Below, in pieces: positions 51,967 to 63,302 of a DNA stretch of 64,000 nucleotides (its first letter is position 1; the number at the start of each line of letters is the position of its first letter). The translations under genes and the position numbers were made by a program. The notes beneath the pieces are model-generated. The model worked only from the letters and a program-made list of their open reading frames with translations, had not been told where the DNA came from and searched no databases. Origin of the DNA: Bisporella sp. PMI_857 (Eukaryota; Ascomycota; Leotiomycetes; Helotiales; Helotiaceae). The stretch lies in NCBI GenBank assembly GCA_021307315.1, contig JAJSPD010000062.1, positions 1-64,000 on the forward strand. Direction: 5' to 3'.

Positions 51967-52899
51967 ATGAGGGACATCAAGACAGAGATTATCAACACAG
52001 CGAAGCAAATCGGCGATCTAGTCGACTGGCTCATCTTGCGCCATGCACGGCCAGAGCCGTATAAGCCAACCATGTACATCGATCTCGAAGGCGTAAACCT
52101 TTCCCGTAAGGGCTCACTTTCCATCCTCACCCTTTTGATCGATACCGGTATCCCAACCATGCGCGTCTATCTTATCGATGTGTATTCGCTAGGTTCGCAG
52201 GCGTTCAACACCACTGGCGTCAAAAGGAAGACGCTAAACGATATCCTCCAAGACGAAAATATACCAAAGGTTTTTTTCGACGTTCGTAACGATTCGGATG
52301 CCTTATTTGCACATTTCGGCGTGGCACTACGAGGGGTAGAGGATGTTCAGCTTATGGAGAGTGCTACGAGGGCGACTACGAGTTCCAGAAAGTATTTGAA
52401 CGGCCTAGCCAAATGTATTGAGCAGGGTGTGCTATATGGCAGTGACCTAACGACCTGGAAGTTGGCGAAAGAGAAAGGGGGGCGATTGTTCAAGTCTGAG
52501 TATGGCGGTTCCTACAAGGTTTTTGAACAGCGCCCAATCCCCAACGAAATCATCTCTTACTGTGTTGGCGATGTCCAGTATCTCCCTATGTTGTGGAGCA
52601 GATTCCGGTCGAATACCGATAGGTGGCGAGACCTGGTTAACAAAGAGACCAAGAAGCGCGTCGAGGCGTCTCAGAAACCGGAGTACCAACCCCATGGCCC
52701 AGATAGGGCGTTAGCTCCGTGGAGCGAAGACCAGAATAGGATTTTGGATAAGTGGAATTACGTCCCTCCTCCTCGTGACTACTTCGATGAAGACGACAAC
52801 TGGGATTTCGACAAAGACAACGGTTGGGATGACGATGGTCCGACCAGCTGTAGGGACATCATCAACAGTTGTGACTATGACTATTACTATTCCGACTAA
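51967..52899 (+). CDS. DEDDy-type 3'-5' exonuclease domain protein
   Basis: Start chosen at the ATG at 51967 (MRDIKTEIINTAKQIGDLVD); the open frame extends upstream but that part is low-complexity and lacks an earlier ATG in frame. The product is 310 aa. Catalytic motifs: MYIDLEGVNL (D-x-E, motif I), FFDVRNDSDALF (motif II Asp), SYCVGDVQYLPMLW (Y-x3-D, motif III), as in the RNase D/egalitarian-like exonuclease family; the metal-binding acids are intact. The C-terminal tail is very acidic (DYFDEDDNWDFDKDNGWDDD). Likely acts on RNA or DNA 3' ends. No introns. An intact gene in the otherwise decayed right half. Confidence 0.85.
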   Translation: MRDIKTEIINTAKQIGDLVDWLILRHARPEPYKPTMYIDLEGVNLSRKGSLSILTLLIDTGIPTMRVYLIDVYSLGSQAFNTTGVKRKTLNDILQDENIPKVFFDVRNDSDALFAHFGVALRGVEDVQLMESATRATTSSRKYLNGLAKCIEQGVLYGSDLTTWKLAKEKGGRLFKSEYGGSYKVFEQRPIPNEIISYCVGDVQYLPMLWSRFRSNTDRWRDLVNKETKKRVEASQKPEYQPHGPDRALAPWSEDQNRILDKWNYVPPPRDYFDEDDNWDFDKDNGWDDDGPTSCRDIINSCDYDYYYSD

Positions 52900-52904
52900 G
52901 CCTT

Positions 52905-53842
52905 GGGGGCAGATCTCTGCATGTATTCGTACAATTAAAGTAGGTTACGACATTACAGAGTTCAGTTGCAGGCGGACCTTCCGCGTTTGCCTTTTACAGG
53001 GACAGCATCTCTTGTGTCTCAACAAAGTCCTAACGGCTCACCACTTTACGTTAGGTAGCGAAACTAGTTTCACACTTTAACACTCTATGGTTTTTATTTT
53101 TGGACCCACAAGTGCGGACACCAGAGTAATTGCGGCCTAGCCAATCCTTAGATCCCTGCATCCTACATTTAGGAGAGTGATACACGCCCTCCCCCCCCCC
53201 CCCTGTCTTTTTTCGACTTCCAACTTCAACTTCAACTTTTTGTTAAAAATATATACTAATATGGGGGGTCAGACACCCCCCAAACCCCCCGATACTAACC
53301 CTAACCCTAACTATTGAATTTACGTATTACTATAAGTTGAAAATATTTTTTAAACGGTTAATATCTCAAATACCATCAAAAAATGCCGATACTTCTGAAA
53401 TACCATCTTTTTTTTTACCTGGAGCCTATCGGGATGTTGTGACGGTATCTGTTCTTGCTCCCCTGCCACACTTATCAAGGGGTCCCTACAGAGCCCGATT
53501 TGGGTCCCCCCCTGGTCCAGTCCCACGTGACTTGGTGGAGTTATTTTGTGAATGGAAAAAGTAAAAAGGACGTAGGGTTTCCATTCTCAATGCGTTCGGG
53601 CATCAATATTGGATCTGAACGCATCTTTACATAAGCTGATTACGTACAGAAGTGTGATCAGAAATCACAGTGGCGGCTAATATTGCACGTGACTATCCTA
53701 ACAAGTAGCTAGGCAGTCCGTGGAATATAACCAACGTATTCGGCTCTGGATTCTTACTGTTTGACTGTTTGCAGGTGCGAATTCAATGGAGTGAATGAGA
53801 CTTGATTGAGGATCTCATAAGGAGAAAACCTCACTATATATA
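52905..53842. other. repeat-rich intergenic with a poly-C run
   Basis: Contains a C run at about 53190-53205, pyrimidine-rich CTTCAACTTCAACTT repeats, the CCCTAA block (separate entry) and no supported gene. Confidence 0.5.
53267..53352 (+). repeat. interstitial telomere-like repeat block 1
   Basis: CCCCCCAAACCCCCC is followed by ACTAACCCTAACCCTAAC and then a shared flank TTACGTATTACTATAAGTTG AAAATATTTTTTAAA. CCCTAA is the complement of the TTAGGG telomere unit used by most filamentous ascomycetes. The same block with the same flank recurs at 57395. Confidence 0.85.
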
Positions 53843-54380
53843 CAGTCGAAACTGTTTATATGAAAACTCCTTATATGAAAAACCTCTAGATATGGGAATG
53901 AAGGCCTGGAACAGTCGATTTTATAGTGGGTAGATGGGAAAACCTCTTTAAATGCATATGGGAATGAGATACAAGCTTTTTTGGTGCATTCCCATATAAG
54001 AATGTGGTGGGGCCTAAGTTCCTGTCCCCAGATTAGTTATTATATGATTGTCAGCACCCCTTAATTGAACAAAAATACTTTTATTTTGACCTTTTCTAAG
54101 CTTCATTATATGCTTTATCGAGAGCTAGAGAACCAATTATCCCAGGTGTACTAATCGCAGCACAGTTTAGAAGTCGAATAAAGGGCTATAATCCTACGAA
54201 TAAGAAGAAATATCGTTTACGCTAGTGGTATTTTAACTCTAATTTGGTGTGTATATCGCTGGAAGGTGCTTCTAGAATGCAGTATAATCTTGCTTACATA
54301 AGACCCCTTTACATGGGAAACCCCTATATATGGGAATCAGGACTTGGAACCAAGCGTTCCCATATAAACAGTTTCGACTG
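53843..54380. mobile_element. 538-bp non-autonomous Tc1/mariner-pogo-type element
   Basis: Terminal inverted repeats CAGTCGAAACTGTTTATATG and its complement, with TA on both sides (53841-53842 and 54381-54382). Sub-terminal TATATGGGAA-type motifs recur in both orientations. No transposase frame is present. The ends are typical of pogo/Tigger-like elements. Confidence 0.85.
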
Positions 54381-54566
54381 TACTAATAAAATGACTCTAC
54401 AGATAATTGTGGCAAGAGCCCATACCCGACGATCGGTGAGGTAGCTATCCGACGCTATGGGTGGCATGGGTGGCAAGCCATGCTGTAGAAAGTTGTATGT
54501 AATTTGGGTGTAAGAAGGAACGTAAGTGCTTTTATCTGAGCACCAACCAGAAGTCCAACGGTTACA

Positions 54567-56297
54567 CTAACCTTTTGAGTGATTATATTCCTCCCAGAAT
54601 AGCTGATAATCAGAAATGAGATCCAAGACGCTACTGCGCAGTTTCAGATAATGAATCGTAGTGGCATAAGTCTTCACCTGCTTACGCCCCCTTCGTAGCC
54701 GATTAACCACAGTTGTAAAATTGCCATGAGGATGTTGCCTATGCCTCGGCAAATTTGCCCAACAGTGGACCACGTTATGATCCAGCTGCACGTTACTGCC
54801 CCAATTGCATGCCCAAGTAATCTTAGGTTCTCCAGCATCGTTGCTGTATCGGAAGAGACAAGCATGCCCTTCGCCACCATTCCATATCTCCATAACCTCA
54901 AGTTTGGGCATAAAAGCAGCCGCCCGGCCTGCAGCTATTAGCAGCTTGTTGATCTTTCCGCGCCCTATCTCTGGATGCAGCAAACGTGATGTTAGAGCCA
55001 GCTTTCGAAGATTCTCCCATGGAATTACGTTCGAATTTTGTTCGTTGGTCGGCCAGAGGTTTGCGAAGAAATCTTCAGCATCCACAAGGAAGGCCGCAGA
55101 CAAATTCTCGAGGAAACGGCTAGACTTTGAGAGGGCTCTGCCCAAAGAAGGATTTGCACGCTTGGTGGATCGTTCCGGGTGAAGAAGTTTGTTGAAGTCC
55201 TCAAATATGTATAGTTCCCGGAGAGTACTCGGTAGGTTCCATGAAATTAGACTCTTGTAGTCTGCAATAGCAAGTTAGTGGAAGTGCTGCCGACATGTAT
55301 TTGTCTTTTTACGACAACATCTGGCAAGGAATGCGACTTCGACGTACTTTTCTCAAAGCATGACTGCTGCCGTGGATTTACATCATGCCATGCTTCGTGA
55401 CGGAGCCACCGAAGGCATGTGAAGGTCTTATAGAGTAGCTTGCCGAGGGAATTGGCCGCGATTTTCCGATAGAACTGTCGACGAATAAGCAGGCCCGTTA
55501 CAATCTCGACTTTTGGGAACTCCTGGAAGAACGCGGAGAATTCAGGAAGGTTAGAGTTGATAGTCAATGTTCCCATTATTCTCTGTTTTGATTCCAAGCT
55601 TATATCGTCCCGATGGCCGTTAACCCACCAATGATATGGGTCATTTAAGCTGTCAAGCCCAAGTTTGTCGGCCCGTAGCTTGTACGCTTCCCAATGTGTC
55701 TCCAAGTCCTTTTCTTCTTGGTACGGATAGTTGTGCTCGAGATGAAAGTCCCTGAATGCATGCTTAGAGTCGCTCGGGGAACAAGCGCCAAGTTCCAATG
55801 TCAGCCCTTGTTGGCGAAGACTCCCGGCGAATCCGGTCCACTTCGATAAGATAACTAACAAATTCCAGATAGCTGTGCTAAAGATATCGTTATTACTATT
55901 TAAGTCAGCGATAGCAGGATTGTGCTAACAAATGAATAGTGCAACAATAAACCAAATCAAGGACCGGGCAATGTTTTACTTACTTCCTGATTGTTTCGTG
56001 GTCCTCTTTTGATTTGCAGACTGTGCAGTCGTAATCGTTAAGCTTGACACGAAGGAACAGGTGCCCGAGGTAACCTCGTCTTTGTTTGGTACCCATAACT
56101 TGTTCAAGGTCAGATATGCGCTCTTGGTCGAGAACAAGTCGCTGAAAGTTCCTCTGTTCGAAGACCGGTTGCCACTCCCGGCAGACGCTGGCATAGCCGG
56201 CGAGGGCGTACTGTTCGGATTTGAACCTGTAATCCTCTGCTACCATTTCGAGGATCATCGAGCGAATCTCAGCCCGCAATCTCCTCCAGCGCCCCAT
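54567..56297 (-). CDS. F-box-like / DUF6546 family protein
   Basis: Three exons, 56297-55984, 55877-55348 and 55261-54567, join in phase to 512 aa (introns 106 and 86 bp). The N terminus (RAEIRSMILEMVAEDYRF, YASVCREWQPVFEQRNF) is F-box-like. The body carries the conserved blocks of a fungal-specific family: LELGACSPSDSKHAFRDF, DPYHWWVNGHRD, KVEIVTGLLIRRQFYRKI, CLRWLRHEAWHDVNPRQQ, ENLSAAFLVDAEDFFANLWP, MEIWNGGEGHACLFRY and the C-terminal IHYLKLRSSVLDLISDYQL. Presumed role: substrate receptor for an SCF-type ubiquitin ligase (inference from the F-box). No lesion seen. It lies between two telomere-like blocks. Confidence 0.87.
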
Positions 56298-56299
56298 CG

Positions 56300-57394
56300 T
56301 GAAAAACCCTTCAGAAGGATTTCAGGGAGACCTTGAGGGGAAGTTGAACTTAAAGATCAAAACCAGAAAAGCAAGGATAAGCGTGTCGGGTTCTTGGTGA
56401 GAAATAATTCCAAACTTTGAGCGGAAATAGTCAGTTTTAGGAAAGAAATCACATGTTACGCTTAAAGTTTTCTGGGCAGCTTAAACTTTTTTTCCGAGCC
56501 ATGAGCTAACCTTATTACATTAAACTACGATTCGTTGGGTCCATTACCCAAAACAACCTACTTAGAATGCGCGGCCTGGGTCCCGGATTGGACCACGAGT
56601 TATGGCCCAAAACTGGCCCTGAGGGACGCATCGAGAGCCTTGCAGCTCTTCCCCATGAGAAAGCTTATTATTAGTACAGTATGTAACTTCAAGCCGGTCG
56701 GCGGGAAAACGCGCTATATGCACTACGGCTAAAATAGGCAATGGTGTACCATTTTTGACCTGCCCGACAACCCACGTACGTCAACGCCATGCGACGCAGC
56801 GCAACGGGAACCGTGATATCGTCAGAAATTGCCGATTTCCAATGGCGTTTCCCCGAAACACATTACTTTTACGGAGAAACACCCGATTCAAAGATCCGCT
56901 ACAGTTATTTATAATCTGGGCTGCGACTACTTACTTTCGCGGCTACCGTCTGTTCCCGGTGCCAGAACGAGTAACCCAAACTGGAGCAAAAACTTACTGG
57001 TTGAGAAGCCAGTGTCTTCAGTCAGACTTTCAGGGTTGCATTAAGAATGCCGCCAGCCAAGTGGCGAAGACGGCTCTTGTCAAAACAACTCATTCCTGCT
57101 TTCATGTGTTTTCCGGTCGCTCTTGACGGGCTCTTCACCCATGCCGCAAGCTAGGCGTGTAAGGTGGCAGTTACCCAGGTCCTAATGGTCCTTCTCCTCC
57201 GTACCATAAGCAAGTGCAGGTACGACCATGGGCAAGGAACACTGCCATCTGAAAGTCCAGTTTCCCTCTCAAGAAACATAACAACAACGACGACGATAAA
57301 ATGCCGCGCCGAAGCCGCCGATTGGAGATCGTTGCTACCCGTCGGCTCGTCGCCGCCGCTCCTACAGTGCGTGCCTGCCGTGCTGCGGCCCGTA
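56300..57394. other. no gene supported
   Basis: Overlapping frames of up to 123 codons (56535-57409) without domains; GC-rich towards 57350. Confidence 0.4.
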
Positions 57395-57590
57395 ACCCCC
57401 CAAAACTAACCCTAACCCTAACGATTGACTTTACGTATTACTATAAGTTGAAAATATTTTTTAAAAGAAATCACATGACAGTAGACAATATCGCAAGAAA
57501 ACTGGAGAAGACAAGGGAGGGGGGGTCATGTAGTAAGAGGGAGGAGGCCGTGTATCACTCTCCTACATATAATGCAGAGGCCTAACCCCG
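57395..57590 (+). repeat. interstitial telomere-like repeat block 2 with inverted satellite
   Basis: CCCCCCAAAACTAACCCTAA CCCTAAC is followed by the flank shared with block 1 (TTACGTATTACTATAAGTTG) in the same orientation. About 70 bp further on, the segment GTGTATCACTCTCCTACA is the reverse complement of a segment at about 53159-53180. So one part is in direct and one part in inverted orientation relative to block 1. Confidence 0.8.
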
Positions 57591-57702
57591 ATTTTTAACA
57601 CGGGTCATTCTTTGATCATATTATCAATTTTGCACAACTCCAGATTGAGATGTCCTCTTCATATACCAGTCATAACTACAAGGAACGCAATGCTCATGTT
57701 AT

Positions 57703-59115
57703 ATGGGCAGCTCATATCCTCTATCCTTCGCTACAGTGGTGGTGAAGGGAGCCAGACTGGAGCTTCTTCCTGAACTTGGCACTGATAAAGACTTCAATGC
57801 AGATGAACCGGATGTTGAGACACAGAACAACATAATTCTTACTGCTTCTGTCGACTCAGTTCGTTCCAAATTTCTGGACTGTGTTGCGGAACTGCTATCT
57901 CTATCTAAAGGCTTGGATTTCGTGGTCTCTGCAGGACTGCGAGAGCCGGTAGAATACACTGAGTTAGATGTTGCGAGAAACGGTGGATTCACTCAGACTG
58001 TTGAATCTAAGACAGGAGAGCTGCTGGTTCAAGAGGGGAATGTATGGTATATTAGTCAATTACAAAAATATCTTACAACTGACGAAGGTATGCGCTTCGA
58101 CCAAGCCGATGTGTACCTGTACAGAAGACTGTACATCTGACTATATATTAAAAGGTATTTTTAGTACAGCTCTGAGTGGATTTGATTTAGTTGTCATTAA
58201 CTTTCAGCGCAATCGAGTCGACTACTGGATAACAGTAGCAAGAGAGTATATTGCAGCTCTACTCTCATCCCAAGACTACGAGGAATACCATAGTGCCGAA
58301 TATCGACAAGCTGCCGAAAATTGGATCGATTTTGTTGAATTGAATAAAAGGTAAGAGAAGCGTCAAGGGAAATGATCGTTCACAGTACCTACAAGCGTGT
58401 ATCCTCTAACGAAGTTTTTGAACTTTTACAAGTAATCTTCAATACTCACCAAGGCTTCGGATTATGGAGGATTCTTAAACTAATCACTAAACCGGTCCTC
58501 AATTCTCGCCTTCTTAAGCGCATAACACGTTGCTTTTACAACTTTCAAAAGGTCAAGATAAATCCACTCCAACCAGTGCCGAAAACACAGCTCAAAATGG
58601 GTATTGGTTGATATCGCAACTGCTTGGCCTCCCTATGCTCAGTCACTCCATTAGACTTTGAGCTTTCAAAACTTTACCTCTTCAATGAAAAGTTTAAACT
58701 TGATTGCGCACGAACCATAAGTAGCCATGCTGAGGTCCAGCTATTACTACATTATAAGAATAATAACATACTCACGCCAAGTATCGACTACTTTGGATGC
58801 AACAAGAAGAGTTTTCTGTTATATGAAGCTCTCCTCCAAACTCTACCTCGGCCAATATCTACCAGAGGACGTTATGGTATTTGTTATCCTCAGTCGGTAG
58901 TTCCATTCACGCAACCCAAGGATATTATGGATTCTCTATAGCTCCTAGAGAATGCCATCGTCAGTCGAATCAAGATGCACCTAACGGGTCAAGCTAACGG
59001 GGCATTTCTCCACCAAGTACCTCAGTCTACGGTCGCCTCAAATGTCCCAACTTCATCGCAGGAGGAGATTTCAAGGAAGGCGGGAATAATAAAATCTGTT
59101 CAAGAGAGTCGGTAA
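57703..59115 (+). pseudogene. OTT_1508-like deaminase, decayed
   Basis: Coding blocks in order: LSLSKGLDFVVSAGLREPVE and LDVARNGGFTQ (57880-58000); after a stop and frame change, LVVINFQRNRVDYWITVARE; then FNEKFKLDCARTISSHAEVQ, LLLHYKNNNILTPSIDYFGC and NKKSFLLYEALLQTLPRPIS (58680-58860). A TAG after MDSL at 58939-58941 is followed in the same frame by LLENAIVSRIKMHLTGQA and HQVPQSTVASNV. The HAE motif of the zinc-dependent deaminase is kept, but where relatives have a C-x2-C pair this copy has Phe and Tyr (SFLLYE), so zinc binding is probably lost. Stops and at least one frameshift mark it as a pseudogene, unless some are unusual introns. Confidence 0.7.
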
Positions 59116-59290
59116 ACACTTGCAAAGCAGCGCAGTATATTGTAAGCTAAATTCTCCATACGCATACTGTTAGTTTCTAGAAGCCAAATAATTCGTAAGA
59201 GATGGCCAAAATTCGAAATCAAATCTGAACACGGGGTCAACCCAAGACGCCCGAATTTCCAATTCTTGCGTAATATATAACACTTCGCCA

Positions 59291-60455
59291 GCACAATCGT
59301 GCTCGCGCTGCAAAATTTGCTATTATTGTTCACGCGAGTGTCAAGAGAGTGACTGGCCTTGTCATAAGATTCTGTGCAAGCAAATGCTGAGCGTGAGTCC
59401 TCAGCCATCTCCAAACTATAGGCTCGCCATATTTTCCCCGAGGCTGAGGTAAAATCAATCCTTGTCTGGATTGAGTGCTACCGTAAGGCTTCCTCAGACG
59501 GTGATTGGCATGGGATAGTGGAGTTCGAAACCGCGAATGCAGGTCCTCTCCTTGGAAAGGATGATCCACTCTCTGGAAGATTGAGGATCAAATACAGCCC
59601 TAAACGGCACAAGGTCCTTGGTTCCGGAACGGCTACCTGGTAGTTTAAGAAGGAGGGATACTGTATTGAGTTGGTTATCAGGGAAGCGTCCCTTAAAGAT
59701 GGATCAAAGCTTAATGGCAGTATCATGAAGTCAGCGAAAACATCAGGCACAGTGCATCATAGTTGGTCTGGTCCAATCGTCGCAATGAGACAGTTGCCCA
59801 ATGAGTTTCATGGATATCACTTTAGCGGACTGTTGACATATTATTGTCTATTTTGTCACCTATAACAGTTCTGAAGTACGGGAGATTATCAATCCTCAAG
59901 CCGCTCTCACTACACCCAAAGCCATCCGTGGTGTGAAGATCTGCTGCTATGTCGAAATTAAACTACATGGAACGGAAACGTTTGTGCCAATTGAAGTGCC
60001 ATACGTGCATCCACCGGCGGATCCTACGAGTCGGCAGTATCACCTATCTCAAAGATTCTTGGAAGGCCGCTCCAACTGTGGAAGTTTCTTGATATCTAAA
60101 TATGGCTCGACCCTCCCGGCTGGGATGAGAACATGCGTGTGGATAGAAATTCAGACGCTGCATTTTTAATGATGGAAGCCGATCCCAGAAAGGACGACTA
60201 GGGATGGGGACCCTTCTATTGGAACACGGATATTGGTAACGTGTTGGTCATTTATGATGACAAAACTGATCTTCTTATTGAAGAGCTAAGGCTGGTATGT
60301 TGTTTTTTACGACGAAAACTCCAGCCCATGTTCGAAGATGCTATGGGAATGGGGCTTGTTTCAAGGACGAAGGAAGAAGTCTGAGGTTCATTACGCGTGA
60401 GAATATGGAGAAATTTAAGAAGGAGACAGAAGATAACAAGGGAGCATTCGCTTGA
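59291..60455 (+). pseudogene. MYND-type zinc-finger protein, decayed
   Basis: The MYND finger is clear: SCSRCKICYYCSRECQESDW, PCHKILCKQ (59297-59380). After a frame change, LVWIECYRKASSDGDWHGIV, PLSGRLRIKYSPKRHKVLGS, a stop directly after ATW, FKKEGYCIELVIREASLKDG, HSWSGPIVAMRQL. Further on, AIRGVKICCYVEIKL, then WGPLYWNTDIGNVLVIYDDK, RKLQPMFEDAMGMGLVSRT, and in a shifted frame RFITRENMEKFKKETEDNKG. The order matches a fungal MYND family. At least three frame changes and two stops show decay. It follows the deaminase remnant in the same direction. Confidence 0.7.
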
Positions 60456-60459
60456 TACA

Positions 60460-61210
60460 GTACAGTATCGCAAATGGGAATATCGTCTTTGTAAATTGCC
60501 TATGAAATCTATGCGCCGATTTTCGCCCATGTCAGCTAAATCCTTTGGCAACAAATCAAACCCACTTTCGGCGCTGGCCGCCAAAGACCAGATGCAGGGA
60601 TTTGCTCTAGCGTATTTTATTATGGGTCCGCAAAATTAAAACAAAGAGTCAAGTGTGAAACTTGTTTCGCTTCTTACTGTACCATAGAACGATGACCCTC
60701 TTCAATTTTCAGACCGGCACCCAGGAGGAATCCGCCCTTGCAGAGATGGATAGATCGCCAACGAATTTTATGATGACTTTACAGTAGGATTCGAAATTGG
60801 CTTCGCAGTCCATAAACTCTGGTGTCCAGGTGTGGCCCACTATTACACCGCACTAGCATGAATATAGTTAGCTAACGAAGACCTTGCAGCATGACTCATC
60901 AGACGTAAAAGCGGGTATACTCCTAAATATTAATTATAGCCGCAGGTGTGATTGACAGACAACGCCTATGATCAATTTGCAACACTAAATCATTTATATA
61001 CACTACTATACAGTAGAAGGCGAATTCGGTGTCGCTAATTTTTAGTTAATTATTTTAGCGGGGCCAATTCTGCTGACATTTGTGGCTGTGCACCATCACC
61101 AGATGTGCTCCAAAGGTACCACTGCCACGTAATTGCATCACGAAGCCAGTCTTGTCCATTCTTACATACTTTCCTCAACTCCGCCAGAGGCAGCATTTTG
61201 TGTCAGCCGC
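60460..61210. other. no gene supported
   Basis: No domain-bearing frame; AT-rich around 60900-61060. Confidence 0.4.
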
Positions 61211-61214
61211 TATC

Positions 61215-61301
61215 ATGGCGCCGAAACTGGATGCTGCACAGCCTATTTTGATCAAAACATTATTGAAAGAAAAGTTTGAGACCATGCTGATGAAACGCTA
61301 G
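61215..61301 (+). mobile_element. N-terminal scrap of a Tc1/mariner-like transposase
   Basis: MAPKLDAAQPILIKTLLKEK FETMLMKR then stop. The opening resembles the helix-turn-helix start of fungal DDE_3 transposases (MAPKL-x-A-x-Q-x-x-LI). Nothing further of the transposase follows. Confidence 0.4.
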
Positions 61302-61727
61302 TGATATATAAGGCGTATAATTGATGCCTAAGATCTCTTAAGTAAACTCCTCTTCGATCTAGTGAACGACTTCTTGCTTGATTGAATGGCCTGCTCTTTT
61401 GAGCCGACGCCCATTTAGTAAACCTCACCTAGTTTCCTCTTCGATTGAGCGGATATCTCTACTAGCACTCCAACGATCTCTTGTGTGATGTAAACCTCAT
61501 CTTCCCTTCGATCAAGTAGGACGGTACTGCTTTAATTTCTTGATCGAATTGAAAGAAATCTGACCACCGTAGGTAGCTGCCCGAGAACAAGAAAATTTTC
61601 TTTTGATACAGAACGAATTCCATGTTAACTATGCGGCAACCAAAGTAGATTCTAACCACTCCTTTCAATAGACGCCACGCCTCCAAACCAACCTGTACCT
61701 AGAGCACTACAGGGGTTCGAGCTCTCA

Positions 61728-62377
61728 TCACATCACAACCGCAAGAAGATTGAACCCAGCCCAACCAACAAGGACGTTCCGTAAACCATTTATAGTACTA
61801 GTAGCGCCTACAGCACTGCTAGAAGAAGTAACATCCACACCAACCTGGCCAACTCCATTACTGACGCTAGTAAACTTTTCGGTCCTACTAAGACTATCAT
61901 CATCTTTGTCCAGTATATCATCGTCTCCAAAAGTGCACTGTTGCCCAGTGTTTGTTCTATCCGATTGGGCAAGATTGCAATTGCCAGAAGAAGTAGCTGT
62001 TCTCGCTATCTTGGTGCTAATTCGAGATCAAATTAGCTTGAAGTTCCTTTTGGTTGAATTCATGATAATTGTAATAATTAGAGAGTGGCTTACCTCGGAT
62101 TGTAACAAGCCACTTCACCATAATTTCGCGATAGGAGACACTGACTGCCGGAAGAACAGCATATGGATTCTGCATCATTTCGAAAGGCGGCATTGTAGAC
62201 CGGAGGATCTCTGTTGAAGTTGCTCAAACCAGTTTGGTGACATATTATTGCTTTCCCACCATCTGGCAAGTTGGGTTTGCAGACCTCGTCGATGTTATTC
62301 AGAGCATCAGCGAGGATGCAAACAGTAAAAACCAGTGCGGTCGAGATTAGAAAGATTGATCGTTGCATTATTGACAA
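61728..62377 (-). CDS. small secreted Cys-rich protein, probably GPI-anchored
   Basis: Exon 1 62377-62094, 77-bp intron (GTAAGC donor, GCTAAT branch site, AATTAG acceptor), exon 2 62016-61728, giving 190 aa (187 if the second ATG, MQRSIFLISTALVFTVCILA, is used). A signal peptide precedes a domain with eight cysteines: EVCKPNLPDGGKAIICHQTG, ESICCSSGSQCLLSR, EVACYNP, GNCNL, QQCTFG. A Ser/Thr-rich stretch (VDVTSSSSAVGATSTI) and a C-terminal hydrophobic tail (NVLVGWAGFNLLAVVM) fit a GPI anchor. Likely a cell-surface or effector-like protein; family not identified. No lesions seen. Confidence 0.72.
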
Positions 62378-62389
62378 TGATTTGGATTT

Positions 62390-63140
62390 TTATTTCGGAA
62401 GATATGGAAAATCGAATACAAGTGGGTAGGAAGAATACCGGGTGAAAGAAAGAGTAACTGAAGGGGAATTCGAGTTTAAATGTTTCCTAGACGTTCTCTT
62501 TACACTCACCCGTGCCAAGAATTCATCTGGCGCCTCGATGCATAATTGTTCTCATACCCAACACCTGATTGGCAGGATAAGATGAAAACTGAGCTCAACT
62601 GATACAAAATGAAGAGTGCAATAGCTATTTTTAACTGACAACCAAAAAATACAACTTCTTTGCTGTCATGATCGGCTAGTCGTTGATGGTTTGTGGTTAT
62701 TCTTGACGCTGAACTCGCGTTGCCGCTGAGGCTGAACTTGCGTTGCCGCTGAGGCTGAATTTACCAAGGTGGCTCTGCTATTCAGTAGACGAAGAGCCGA
62801 AGGTTTAAAGACAAGCTTGGATAAAGAGACTGGTAAAACTTGTGCTGGATCATTTATTGTAGACTTATTTTCGCCTTGAGAACCGTAAGTATGCATACTA
62901 GAGGTAATCGTTTAGTTAGCTTACGACATGAGATCCCGGTGGTGCCAAGAAGGGTAAACGAAGTGGCGCGAGCGCCACATTTTGTTAGAGTATGCTGTGC
63001 TTGACCAATCGTGATCTCTGGCCATTTGGTTGAATCTCTATGTTGGTAGGTGAGATCACGTGAGATTGGTTTTGTGGGTCCTGAATCAATGGGGGAGTGA
63101 ATAGGGTATTCGGTCACATGACCTACCTGTACCATACTAG
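62390..63140. other. upstream region of the secreted protein gene; small 24-bp duplication
   Basis: At about 62706-62758 the unit GCTGAACTCGCGTTGCCGCT is repeated once. The 76- and 93-codon minus frames (62666-63135) show no domain. Confidence 0.4.
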
Positions 63141-63301
63141 GGATCCCGGATAAGGACTCAAAGGTGTGAACGACTATCGATTGTTATAATGAAAAGAACA
63201 AGCTACAGATAGAAGAAGGGAAAGAAGCGCTTTATATCCAGGGGACTGGCCAGGGCCGAGCCCTAAGGGGCTCTAAGCGAGATAGGGCCAGGTCCGTGAC
63301 A
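63141..63301 (-). repeat. partial solo LTR, family A
   Basis: Shares ACTCAAAGGTGTGAACGACT through CCAGGTCCGTGACA with the other copies but lacks the 45 bp containing the GTAACAACTCAAGGCG end. Adjoins a second LTR-like segment in the opposite orientation. Confidence 0.75.
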
Positions 63302-63302
63302 C

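Noticed and set aside
53190..53205. Poly-C run as assembly gap or origin
   Set aside because: A homopolymer alone supports neither; it is noted only as part of the repeat-rich flank.
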